Origin: Sphaerosporella brunnea
Taxonomy: Eukaryota > Ascomycota > Pezizomycetes > Pezizales > Pyronemataceae
Assembly (NCBI GenBank): GCA_008704415.1
Contig: VXIS01000635.1
Coordinates: 1-10,548 of the forward strand
Direction: 5' to 3'
Length of the DNA stretch: 10,548 nt
Made by a program: the position numbers and the translations under genes
Shown here: one piece after another, positions 1 through 7,442 of the stretch
Layout of the letters: the number at the start of each line of letters is the position of its first letter
Position numbering within the stretch: position 1 is the stretch's first letter
Notes under the pieces: generated by a model
Seen by the model: only the letters and a program-made list of their open reading frames with translations
Database searches by the model: none
Told to the model about the DNA's origin: nothing

Positions 1-138
1 ACCTCTCACGGATGTTTTTGATTGGTGCAGAGTATAGCAGGGACGACATGGTAAGGATTGTGGTCTAGAGGTACGAGTCTGTGGGTGTTCCAAGTTCAGA
101 GCGAGTGCTGGGGCGCATGTTACCTCCGACAATCATTT

Positions 139-596
139 ATGTATCCCTGCTGTCGGGTCCTGTCTCCGTGCATGTGAGACTGCCGCTCGGTGACTGTATA
201 GACCGCGCGCTCTGATACTTTCCTTGTGCTCGCAAAGTTTTGCGCCTTCTCCCAACTTGATGCCTGGACAATACCCTGAGTCGTACTTGATAAATACGCG
301 ATGCTGTCTCCGAGTATCCCTTCTAGCCTTCAGAGTACTGCCATCTCCACGAGTCTGCTGGCTGTTAGCTGACTGATTGTAGAAAAAACATTAGCTGAGG
401 AATGGGTGGTTAATACCGGGCAGCGATGTAGAGTTGCTGCAGTCCTTCGGGGCGGAATGCTGTGCATGCGCCCACAGTATTATATCTCGATCCAGTTAAG
501 TTCGCAGTTGGTGGAACTAGAATAGATAGTGCATTACTAGGTGTGCCGTATCCTCAACAATCTCCTCAATACGATGGCGCTGACCTTTAAAGTCAG
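139..596 (-). pseudogene. Mirror copy of the DDE transposase relic
   Basis: Read on the minus strand, this is the left-arm counterpart of the DDE transposase C-terminus at 5841-6239. The segment from the PDFKGQ-equivalent (about 596) through the HCELN region to the YTSHRRV-equivalent (about 140-180) can be followed, but it is broken by many small insertions, so no long frame survives. For example, the left arm has two T residues where the right arm has three at the right-arm stop codon (6009-6011), so that stop depends on a single indel. If the left arm is a fold-back artefact, this is not a separate gene copy. It should not be counted as a second transposon insertion without read-level support. 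Confidence 0.6.
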
Positions 597-1569
597 TGCA
601 CCGAGAGATTCACTGCCGCCGAGAGACTCGGCATTGCCGAGACCAACCGAGTGCTTCCACGCGAGCGTCCTTTTCCACCGAGCGCCAGTGCGTGAGAATC
701 GGTGGTACAGTCACCTGTTCCCTAGTCTGCCACTTATCCAAGAGACAAACCAGCCCTCGTCAGAGTCTCTCTTAGTGATGGACACAAGCCGAGCCGAGCC
801 TAGCCATGAGGAAGGCTCGAGCGTTGGCTCGAACTGCAGTACAATTTATGATAGACGAGCCGGTAAATAAGGGACATGACAAAGGGCGTCGTTATACTAG
901 TATATATCCTGTATGTCTGATCCGAATCAAAGCCTTCTGGATCAGTTCCTGCTCTGCTCTGCCTCCATGCCCTCGCGTCGCCTTGTCCGGTACCGGCTCT
1001 TGGCTCATCACCATGGCCACCATCCCCGCCTTCGCTCTGGCTAGGTGCTCTGACTGTACCCGTGCTGTGACCGCCGCCCTACTGTCGCTCTGCATGGCCG
1101 CCGAGCCCTCTGGATGACCCTCACTCTCTCTGTGTCCATCAGCGGCCTCCCTACCGATTGTAGAATTATTATTGATGCCGTGGAGTTCGCAGTCATCAAA
1201 GCTCTTGTGGTGGAGCAAGTGTTTGAGCAGTAAAACTGCACTGATGGAATTCCACGATCAACCGCCTTGTGCACGCACTTTTCATCTTGGCCGGCCGAGT
1301 GGATCCCCCTAGCTAGCCATCTATAACAAAAAAGGCTCGAACAAAGCTCGGCTCGTCAGGCGATAGGGTCCTAACACTCAAATTTCGTCGACTAGCACTA
1401 ATCGTGTCTGCAAATCCCAACCACAAAAGCCCATTGAAACCAAATACAAAGTGAGAGCCGGTGCGGACAAGCAAGCACACAAAACAAGCGCGGACACAGC
1501 AATGCACAACTTTCCCATTCCCTTCCTCCATCTTCATCCTTCCTTGCTCGTTCCTCCACTCGATCCTTT

Positions 1570-2135
1570 CACTCCTCCTGTGTTTTGTCCGGGTGCTGCC
1601 GACAACTCCTCCCAAACACCCCAGGCCCTCGAGGGGGCGCGGCAAGGTGTGCGTGCGAGAGACATGGTAGACGTGTTCAGGGTGTACTTCACTGTATCGT
1701 TTGTCAGCGTCTCATTTCCAGCAGCCAGTAGCTGTAATGAGAGCATCCGGAATGTCCAATAGAGCGCGCCAGGTTGCTGCGGGGCCCTTCCGGAGGAGTG
1801 TCCGACTGTTTCCTGATACACCTAGCTTTCTCGAGTAAGATGACTTGGTGCGAGTGAAGGCGATTTGACGGTGGTACTGAGGTTGGCGGCTGTAGAGTGA
1901 AAGGGGGCTGAAGGTTGTTGGAGCATGGTTATTTCCTTGAATGAAATGTTGGCGTATGTGAGTTTGATAGCAGGGCATTCAGCATCCGAAGCCTGCGGGC
2001 GATGGTAATTATTAGGTATTCCCACTCTGGTACACTCGTGATACTTGTCTTGCGGGGAGTGTCATAGAGGGCGGGAGTCGTTTGTGCGTCTAGGACTTCG
2101 CTCGTTACTGTCTGCGGGTGATGTGCCACTTTGAG
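1570..2135 (-). pseudogene. Mirror copy of the tyrosine recombinase relic
   Basis: Minus-strand counterpart of 4314-4864. The terminal stop lies at 1570-1572, and the internal in-frame TGA of the right-arm copy is also present here (complement at 1712-1714), so that stop codon is seen in both arms. The upstream part is scrambled: MAHHPQ- and FTRTK-type segments fall in different frames, and the HSFRKG box is disrupted by indels. The indel pattern looks like uncorrected read error and not like ageing of a transposon. It is probably the same locus as 4314-4864, read on the opposite strand. Confidence 0.65.
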
Positions 2136-2981
2136 AACACCGCGGTAGTAGCCACGGCTCGTTGGACATAAGCCTAAGCCGGCTCGAGTAAAGGTTCGAG
2201 TGCAGCCGAGGCGAAGCCCGTGACACTCGCGAGCCGAGCTTGCTTGAGCGTGTTTGCCTGGCTAGTCCTTAGCTGTTGCTCGGAGCCTTTTGTTATGGCT
2301 ACTACTAGTCGGCGAGGCCAACTCTTCCTCACTCGTCCAACTCTTGGCTTAGTCCTTCCCAGCTCCTCTGACTCGTCCGCGATCCCTTCCTTAGGTCATC
2401 CCAGCTCGTCCCGACGTTCGTCAACTCATCCTCCGAACTCTCCAACTCATCCCTTTAGTCCCTGCCGAACTCTTCTGACTCTTTCGTTAGTCATCCCAGC
2501 TCTGCCTAACCCGTCCACTTCATGCCAACATAACGAACCCAACCCGGCTGCGATTTAAAGACTGCAGCTCGAGAAGCAGCCTGGACACTTGGCGAGCCCA
2601 TCCGGCCTCAACCTGTTGCTGCGAGCCGAGCTTTTCTCGAGCCTTTGTGTATAGCTATCTAGTAGGTGGGAGCCATTGTGTCGGTGGGCGCAGATGAGAA
2701 GGTTCAGGCCATGCCCGGGTTGGACCGAGACCATTTCTGTGGAATTCCATCAGTGCGTTTTATTGCTCAAACGCTGCACCACCACAGATCAGCCTCACCG
2801 ACTGCGAACTCACGCATCATCATAATTCCTCAACCACTGTAGGGATGCCACTGTGGACAGAGAGAGAGAGGATCATGCAAGGGCTCGGCAGCCGAGACGA
2901 GCGATGGTCCGACACCATGCAGAGCGCAACTAGGGCGGGTCGGTCACAGCAAGGGTACTCACAGTCACAGTACCTCACTCC

Positions 2982-3212
2982 TTAGGGTTGTTGGTTAGGT
3001 TAGGTTAGGGTAGGGTTAGGGTTGGGTTTGGGTTTCGTGTTAGGGTAGGGTTTAGGGAGTTTAGGTTATGGGTTAGGGTGAGGGTAGGGTTTAGGTTATG
3101 TGGTTTTATGTGTTAGGGGTGTTAGGGTTTAGGGTTTAGGGTTAGGTTGTATGGGTTAGTGGTTAGGGTTAGTTATGGTTGTTTAGGTTATAGGGTTGTA
3201 ACTGTTGTTTGG
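2982..3212 (+). repeat. Degenerate TTAGGG telomeric tract
   Basis: This tract of about 230 bases is built of TTAGGG, TTTAGGG, TTAGG, GTTAGGGT and similar variants, directly following the subtelomeric repeat. Its length is close to that of the complementary tract at 3285-3504 (220 bases), as expected if both are readings of one telomere. The irregularity consists of random base gains and losses and does not follow a regular variant repeat, which suggests sequencing noise. TTAGGG is the usual telomere repeat of filamentous fungi and argues against most plants (TTTAGGG). Confidence 0.9.
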
Positions 3213-3284
3213 GATCCTTCTCGTCGATATCATCAACTCCCAATTCTTGAACTGAGAGGATTGTACTTTACTACAGAGAGAGAT
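3213..3284. other. Non-telomeric spacer between head-to-head telomeres, adapter-like
   Basis: Seventy-two bases with no telomeric repeats sit exactly at the centre of the palindrome. Read on the minus strand, the spacer begins ATCTCTCTCT, contains GTTGATGATATCGAC, and ends GAGAAGGAT. The PacBio SMRTbell hairpin adapter, from general knowledge, is 45 bases, begins ATCTCTCTC, has a GTTGTTGTTGTT-like loop and ends GAGAGAGAT. The ends and loop edge are therefore similar, but the spacer is about 27 bases longer and its middle does not match well. I infer a noisy, unrecognised adapter. A true fusion-junction filler sequence remains possible. Confidence 0.55.
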
Positions 3285-3504
3285 CCCTAACCTAACCCTA
3301 ACCTTAACCCGAACCCGTAACCTAACCCGACCTAACCCTTAGCCCTACATACTACTTGTCATACCCTACCCTAACCCTAACCCTAACCCTAACCCTAACC
3401 CTAACCCTAACCCTAACCCTAACCCTAACCCTAACCCTAACCCTAACCCTAACCCTAACCCTAACCCTAACCCTAACCCTAACCCTAACCCTAACCCTAA
3501 CCCT
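3285..3504 (-). repeat. CCCTAA telomere tract, probable true chromosome end
   Basis: The first 80 or so bases are irregular, and the stretch 3369-3504 is a perfect run of 22 CCCTAA units plus CCCT. The orientation, with CCCTAA on the plus strand, is that of a left chromosome end with the chromosome body to the right. The tract joins the subtelomeric repeat at 3505 without a transition zone. Arginine-valine or glycine-leucine repeat reading frames across it are simply translated telomere. Confidence 0.93.
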
Positions 3505-3870
3505 GGGGTACTGTGACTGTGAGTAACCCGTGCTGTGACCGACCGCCCTAGTGCTGCTCTGCATGGTCGTCGGACCATCGCTCTGTCTGGCTGCCGAGCC
3601 CTCTGCATGATCCTCTCTCTCTCTGTCCATCAGTGGCATCCCTACCGTTGGTAGAATTATGATTGATGCCGTGAAGTTCGCAGTCGTTGAGGCTCTTGTG
3701 GTGGTGCCAGCGTTTGAGCAATAAAACTGCACTGATGGAATTCCACAGAATGTTCTCGGTCAACCCGCCTGGGGCCTGAACCTTTCATCTTCGCCCCACC
3801 GACACAATGTCTCCCCCTACCTAGCTAGCTATAACAAAAGGCTCGAGAAAAAGCTCGGCTCGTCAAGCAA
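3505..3870 (-). repeat. Long terminal inverted repeat, telomere-proximal copy
   Basis: This segment pairs in inverted orientation with 5074-5400. Matching blocks include the GAATTCCATCAGTGCAGTTT block (here complemented near 3735-3745), the GACTGCGAACTxCACGGCATC block, the CTCTCTCTGT block and the CTAGCTAG-ATAACAAAA-GGCTCGA block at 3821-3850. By eye, identity is roughly 75-85 per cent, with many substitutions, so this is an old biological duplication. Its outer end coincides with the start of the telomere at 3504/3505, where homology to the other copy stops. Confidence 0.75.
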
Positions 3871-3955
3871 CAGGCTTGAGCCGGCTGGGCTCGCCCAAGT
3901 GTCAGGCTGCTTCTCGAGGCTGCAGTCTTTAACTCGAGCCGGTTCCGCTTATGTT
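3821..3955 (+). repeat. GCTCGG-rich repeat, direct copy 1
   Basis: A unit of about 135 bp that starts CTAGCTAGCTATAACAAAA, continues with GGCTCGAG and GCTCGGCTCGTC blocks, and ends near CTTTAACTCGAGCCGG followed by CTTATGT. It matches 4168-4302 in direct orientation at roughly 80 per cent identity by eye. Its first 50 bases also belong to the long terminal repeat. The two direct copies flank the minisatellite at 3961-4154. Confidence 0.75.
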
Positions 3956-3960
3956 GGCAT

Positions 3961-4154
3961 GAGTTGGACGGGTTAGGCAGAGCTGGGATGACTAACGAAG
4001 AGTCAGAAGAGTTCGGAGGACTAAGGATGAGTTGGACGAGTTCGGAGGATGAGTTGGACGAGTTCGGAAGAGCTGGGATGACTAAGGAAGGGTCGGACGA
4101 GTTCAGAGGAGCTGGGATGACTAAGCAAGAGTTGGACGAGTGAGGAAGAGTTAG
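3961..4154 (+). repeat. GAGTTGGACGAGTTCGGAGGAT minisatellite
   Basis: An imperfect short-period array. The clearest pair is a 22-bp unit at 4029-4050 and 4051-4072 (GAGTTGGACGAGTTCGGA core). It is interleaved with a second module, GAGCTGGGATGACTAA, seen near 3981, 4070 and 4110. A noisy mirror lies at about 2320-2540 in the left arm. No coding role is apparent. Confidence 0.75.
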
Positions 4155-4167
4155 GCTCGCCGACTAG

Positions 4168-4302
4168 CTAGCTAGCCATAACAAAAGGCTCGAGCAAAAG
4201 CTCGACTCGTCAGGCAACACGCTCAAGCCAGCTCGGCTCGCCGAAGTGTCAGGCTTCGCTCGGCTGCTCGACCCTTTAACTCGAGCCGGCTTGGCTTATG
4301 TC
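4168..4302 (+). repeat. GCTCGG-rich repeat, direct copy 2, also an inner inverted terminus
   Basis: Direct copy of 3821-3955. The first 48 bases (4168-4215) also match, inverted, the segment 5074-5127, with CTAGCTAGCCAT, ATAACAAAA and AGCTCGxCTCGTCAGGC blocks. The interval 4168-5127 is therefore a 960-bp unit bounded by inverted repeats of about 50 bp that encloses the recombinase relic. The 3' end (CTTTAACTCGAGCCGGCTTGGCTTATGTCC) abuts the truncated 5' end of that relic. Confidence 0.7.
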
Positions 4303-4313
4303 CATTACGAGCC

Positions 4314-4864
4314 GTGGCTACTACCGCGGTGTTCTCAACATGGCACATCACCCGCAGATCCGTACAAGTCCTAGACGACGACTCCCGCCTCTATTTGACA
4401 CTCCCCGCAAGACAGATCCTTTCCAGGTGGGAATTACCATTACCATCGCCGCCGGCTCGGATGCTGCATGCCCTGTCAAATCACTACGCCACCTCTTCAA
4501 GAAATACCAGCTCCCAACCTTCAGCCCCCTCTTCACTCTCAGCCGCAACCTCACTACCACCGTCAATTCCGCCTTCACTCGCACCAAGGTCATCTTACTC
4601 GAGCTAGGTGTATCAGGAAACAATTCCGGACACTCCTTCCGGAAGGGTGCAGCAACCTGGGCGCGCTCTATTGGCATTCCGGATGCCCATTTACAGCTAC
4701 TGGGCTGCTGGAAATGAGACGCTGACAAACGCTACATTGAAGTTCACCCTGAACACGTCTACCATGTCTCTCGCCACCTGCACACCTTGCCGCCGCCCCC
4801 TCGAGGGCCTGGGGTGTTTGGGAGGAGTTGTCGGCAGCACCCGGACAAAACACAGGAGGAGTGA
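4314..4864 (+). pseudogene. Tyrosine recombinase (phage-integrase-like fold) relic, 5' truncated
   Basis: This is the C-terminal catalytic part of a fungal tyrosine recombinase, a family that cuts and rejoins DNA through a tyrosine nucleophile and is known from Crypton-like elements. In frame order one sees HITRRSVQVL and LYLTLPA (4314 frame), then, after a frameshift near 4402-4412, KTDPF, ITITIAA, ACPVKSLRHLF, FTRTKVI, GHSFRKGAATW (the H-x-x-R box), LQLLGCWK (W at the usual H/W site) and KRYIEV with the probable nucleophile Tyr at 4733-4735. An in-frame TGA at 4715-4717 separates the box-II residues from the tyrosine, and the frame then runs to TGA at 4862-4864. The N-terminal DNA-binding half and the first catalytic arginine are absent, cut off by the GCTCGG repeat. 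It cannot encode an active enzyme as written. Family membership is recognised from motifs; element class is inferred. Confidence 0.85.
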
Positions 4865-5073
4865 AAGGATCGAGTGGAGGAACGAGCAAGGAAGGATGAA
4901 GATGGAGGACGGGAATGGGAAAGTTGTGCATTGCTTGTCCGCGCTTGTTTTGTTTGCTTGCTTGTCCGCACCGGCTCTCACTTTGTATTTGGTTTCAATG
5001 GGCTTTTGTTGGTTTGGGATTTGCAGACACGATAGTTGCTAGTCGACGAAATTTTGAGTGTTAGGACCCTATC

Positions 5074-5400
5074 GCCTGACGAGCCGAGCTTTTGTTCGAG
5101 CCTTTTTTGTTATAGATGGCTAGCTAGGGGGATCCCCTCGGCCGGCCAAGATGAAAAGTGCGTGCACAAGGCGGGTTGATCGTGGAATTCCATCAGTGCA
5201 GTTTTACTGCTCAAACACTTGCTCCACCACAAGAGCTTTGATGACTGCGAACTCCACGGCATCAATAATAATTCTACAATCGGTAGGGATGCCGCTGATG
5301 GACACAGAGAGAGTGAGGGTCATCCAGAGGGCTCGGCGGCCATGCAGAGCGACAGTAGGGCGGCCGGTCACAGCACGGGTTACAGTCAGAGCACCCTAGC
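5074..5400 (+). repeat. Long terminal inverted repeat, centromere-proximal copy
   Basis: Inverted partner of 3505-3870. It includes the GCCTGAC-GAGCCGAGCTTTTGTTCGAG block (5074-5101), GGCTAGCTAG (5118-5127), GGAATTCCATCAGTGCAGTT (from about 5183), and CACAGCACGGGTTA with CAGTCAGAGCACC up to 5400. Homology ends where the other copy meets the telomere. Short reading frames in this repeat (for example HHKSFDDCELHGINNNST and its counterpart in the other copy) are similar between copies, but I see no recognisable domain and treat them as non-coding. Confidence 0.75.
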
Positions 5401-5840
5401 CAGAGCGAAGGCGGGGATGGTGGCCATGGTGATGGCCAAGAGCCGGTCCGGACAAGGCGACGCGAGGGCATGGAGGCAGAGCAGAGCAGGAAACTGATCC
5501 AGAAGGCTTTGATTCCGGATCAGACCTACAGGATATATACTAGTATAACGACGCCTTTCATGTCCCTTATTTACCGGCTCGTCTATCATAAATTGTACTG
5601 CAGTTCGAGCCAACGCTCGAGCCTTCCTCATGGCTCGGCTCGGCTCGGCTTGTGTCCATCACTAAGAGAGACTCTGACGAGGGCTGGTTTTGTCTCTTGG
5701 GTAAGTGGCAGACTAGGGAACAGGTGACTTCCACCGATTCTCACGCACTGGCGCTCGGTGGAAAAGGAGCTCGCGTGGAAGCACTCTGGTTGGTCTCGGC
5801 AATGCCGAGTCTCTCGGCGGCAGTGAATCTCTCGGTGCCA
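5401..5840. other. Gene-free interval with GCTCGG motif and small palindromes
   Basis: No convincing coding frame. It holds another end of the GCTCGG family at 5632-5664 (GGCTCGGCTCGGCTCGGCTT then GTGTCCATCACTA), which is also found at 8777-8812. The stretch 5730-5835 is rich in TCTCGGC-type words and contains CTCGGCAATGCCGAG, a short perfect palindrome, and a CCACCGA/TCGGTGG inverted pair. It ends where recognisable DDE transposase homology begins. Confidence 0.5.
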
Positions 5841-6239
5841 CCTGACTTTAAAGGTCAGCGCCATCGTATTGAGGAGATTGTTGAGGATACGGCACACCTA
5901 GTAATGTTCTATTCTAAGTTCCACTGCGAACTTAACTGGATCGAATATTACTGGGGCGCATGCAAGCATTCTGCCCGAAAGGACTGCAACTACACGCTGC
6001 CCGGTATTTAACCACCCTTCCTCAGTAATGCAATAGTAGCTAACAGCCAGCAGGACTCGTGGAGGCAGTCTCTGAAGCTCTGGGGTCTGGGAAGCCATCG
6101 CTTATTTTCAAGTACGACTCAGGGTATTGTCCAGGCATATGGGGAAGGCGCCAACTTTGGAGACAAGGAATACAGAGCGCGGGTCTATACCAGTCACCGG
6201 CGGGTCTCACAGCAAGAGACAGGCGCAGATGGGTAATAA
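5841..6239 (+). pseudogene. DDE transposase C-terminal relic (Tc1/mariner-superfamily-like)
   Basis: The frame from 5841 reads PDFKGQRHRIEEIVEDTAHL, then FYSKFHCELNWIEYYWGACK and CNYTL before a TAA at 6009-6011. HCELNxIExxWG is a hallmark near the C-terminus of a large group of fungal DDE transposases, and the glutamate at 5943-5945 (in NWIE) is the expected third catalytic acid. Downstream of the stop, the same frame shows AYGEGANFGDKEY and VYTSHRRV, the usual ending of this family, after an unreadable middle. The first two catalytic aspartates and the N-terminal helix-turn-helix are missing. An apparently open lead-in back to 5652 has no family resemblance. The enzyme would have moved DNA by cut-and-paste, but this copy is dead. 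The element's probable end is at 6381. Confidence 0.8.
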
Positions 6240-6342
6240 ATTGATTGTCGGGGTCACGGCCCCAGCATTCGCTCTGAACTTTGGCCCCACCACTTCGTAC
6301 CCTTTGACCACAATCCTTACCATGTCTGCTGCTTACTCTGCA

Positions 6343-6381
6343 ACAAAAACATCCGTGAGAGGTCTATATCAGCCTGCACCA
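6343..6381 (-). mobile_element. Terminal inverted repeat of the DDE element, followed by TA
   Basis: The terminus ...TATATCAGCCTGCACCA ends at 6381 and is followed by TA (6382-6383). It matches the ends of the MITE at 7443-7661. Similarity extends inward: TGCTGCTTACT...AACAAAAACATCCGTGAGA here parallels TGCTGCTTATT...GAAAATATCCTTGCGA in the MITE. It lies about 140 bp after the transposase relic, the expected place for the element's 3' end. The opposite terminus is not seen, so the element is truncated. Confidence 0.65.
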
Positions 6382-6383
6382 TA

Positions 6384-7063
6384 ATATCTTTTTTGTTCAG
6401 AATATTCCAGTGAAACGGGCGAAAATTTGTATGGTAACTACATAATGGAACGCCCCTGGATCCGTCCCGGGAGCATTGCTGGAGCTCTGGGTACGCGTCA
6501 CTAGTGATCACTCATACGCCACGCCACGCCCTCTAAGAATAATCGCTACACAACAATACTTACACACCCTCTGGGCTCAGCGTATTCTTATAGACAGCTT
6601 CTACTGTATTTAATTTTTCTTTACAGCAGCAGAACCATTACAGTGCCGGCGTTCTTGGTCGTCCATTGCCCGTAGTGAACCCCCTCTGGATATCCAAATA
6701 GCTCAGGATCTCCATCTTCTTCCGGGCATGGGATGGAGTGCAAGGTGATGAGCTTCTAAAGGGACGGCTGTCCAACGGGCCCGTTGTGGACATGGCCATA
6801 CATTATTAAGTACCCATTTATGTACTTAAGTACCTAGCCGCCGACGTTGACGGAGGGTGGTACCTAACATATTCGTATTTAGTATCCTCGGGAATTATTT
6901 CCGTGCATGAAGGGGAAACAACATGTAAGCTGCCGCGTTATAATGAAAGAAGCCCCACATAGAGCGGTTTTTACTTCTTTCTTGGAGTTCCATTCAGTGG
7001 GGTCACCGCTCCTATCATGGGGTATCACTCGCTCGAATTATGGTGTAGCACCGCTTTTTTAGG
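6384..7063. other. Gene-free interval
   Basis: No coding frame with recognisable content. It contains a hairpin-capable TAAGTAC...GTACTTA pair near 6807-6828 and a dense run of six-base palindromes at 6458-6510, including TCACTAGTGA at 6498-6507. Base composition shows no marked change. I see nothing else that can be supported. Confidence 0.4.
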
Positions 7064-7170
7064 GAGCTTTCGTGCCCGCCGAGCTTTTGTAGGGGAGCAC
7101 CGAGCTTTCGTAGCTGCCGAGCTTTCTTGCCCGCCGAACTTTCGTAGTGGAGCTTTTGTTGTGGTGCAGC
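7064..7170 (+). repeat. GAGCTTTCGTAG short tandem array
   Basis: Six imperfect units beginning GAGCTTTC, GAGCTTTT or GAACTTTC occur at 7064, 7081, 7102, 7119, 7136 and 7150, spaced 17, 21, 17, 17 and 14 bases, with CGTAG and CCGCC as recurring linkers. A 61-residue open frame across the array (7017-7202) is a by-product of the repeat and has no recognisable domain. Confidence 0.6.
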
Positions 7171-7257
7171 TATGCGCTTTCGCAGTGGTGATAGTTGAGT
7201 GAGGTCACGTCATGTGGAGCTTGTGGCTCCGCGCCAATATCGTGCGCAGGCGCAGGA

Positions 7258-7267
7258 CCCCTAGGGG
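7258..7267. repeat. CCCCTAGGGG palindrome
   Basis: A perfect 10-bp palindrome inside a G+C-rich stretch, 48 bases before the hairpin at 7315-7337. It could be part of the same degraded repeat. No function is inferred. Confidence 0.4.
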
Positions 7268-7314
7268 CTATCCGTGGCCCTATCCATCCAAGACCTTTAG
7301 CCGCGTGGGCGCGA

Positions 7315-7337
7315 GGCTAATAGGCTACCTATTAGCC
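7315..7337. repeat. Perfect hairpin GGCTAATAGG-CTA-CCTATTAGCC
   Basis: A 10-bp perfect inverted repeat with a 3-base loop. An earlier TTAGCC (7298-7303) can also pair with GGCTAA (7315-7320), so alternative foldings exist. It is not followed by a T-run and has no adjacent gene, so it is not called a terminator. It may be a remnant of a small element. Confidence 0.55.
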
Positions 7338-7442
7338 GCGGTCATGGCTTTTCTCCTTTCGAATACTTTGTGTGAGTGAACCAGGGCAGCCGCGGGGGAG
7401 ACGCGCCCAGGTGATGCCGGGTTTTATATACAAATACACCTA

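Larger units (their letters stand above)
1..2981 (+). repeat. Left arm of the large telomere-centred inverted repeat
   Basis: This arm is the reverse complement of 3505-6362: bases 1-20 match the complement of 6343-6362, 541 pairs with 5897, and 2970 pairs with about 3505. It is about 120 bases longer than its partner, through many small insertions. Divergence is uneven: very noisy at 1-540 and about 1700-2981, nearly identical at about 541-1680. Differences are mainly one-base indels, often in homopolymers. It carries degraded mirror copies of everything annotated in the right arm, including the long terminal repeats (about 2613-2981 and 1044-1361), the minisatellite (about 2320-2540) and both transposon relics. 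I infer that this is probably a second, poorly polished pass over the same molecule and not independent DNA. The arm may continue left of the window. Confidence 0.9.
3505..6362 (-). repeat. Right arm of the telomere-centred inverted repeat, better-quality copy
   Basis: Partner of 1-2981. This arm keeps longer open frames in the transposon relics and a perfect telomere run, so it looks like the better-polished version of the same sequence. Annotation of the individual elements is given on this arm. Homology to the left arm is visible to 6362, where the window's left edge is reached; it may go further. Confidence 0.9.

Noticed and set aside
2220..2558. A 112-residue serine- and proline-rich frame in the left arm
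   Set aside because: It is the translated minisatellite in the noisy arm and is not preserved as a frame in the cleaner arm.
3352..3732. Long minus-strand frame with an RV repeat tail, and an overlapping GL repeat frame
   Set aside because: The repetitive part is the CCCTAA telomere translated in its frames; the rest is non-coding terminal repeat.
5151..5497. Overlapping small frames in the long terminal repeat, similar between copies
   Set aside because: Similarity is expected from repeat homology; there is no recognisable domain and no codon-level pattern clearly favouring coding.
6458..6510. Cluster of restriction-site palindromes (GGATCC, CCCGGG, GAGCTC, ACGCGT, ACTAGT) resembling a cloning polylinker
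   Set aside because: Spacing and order match no polylinker that I recognise, no vector sequence is adjacent, and six-base palindromes can cluster by chance.
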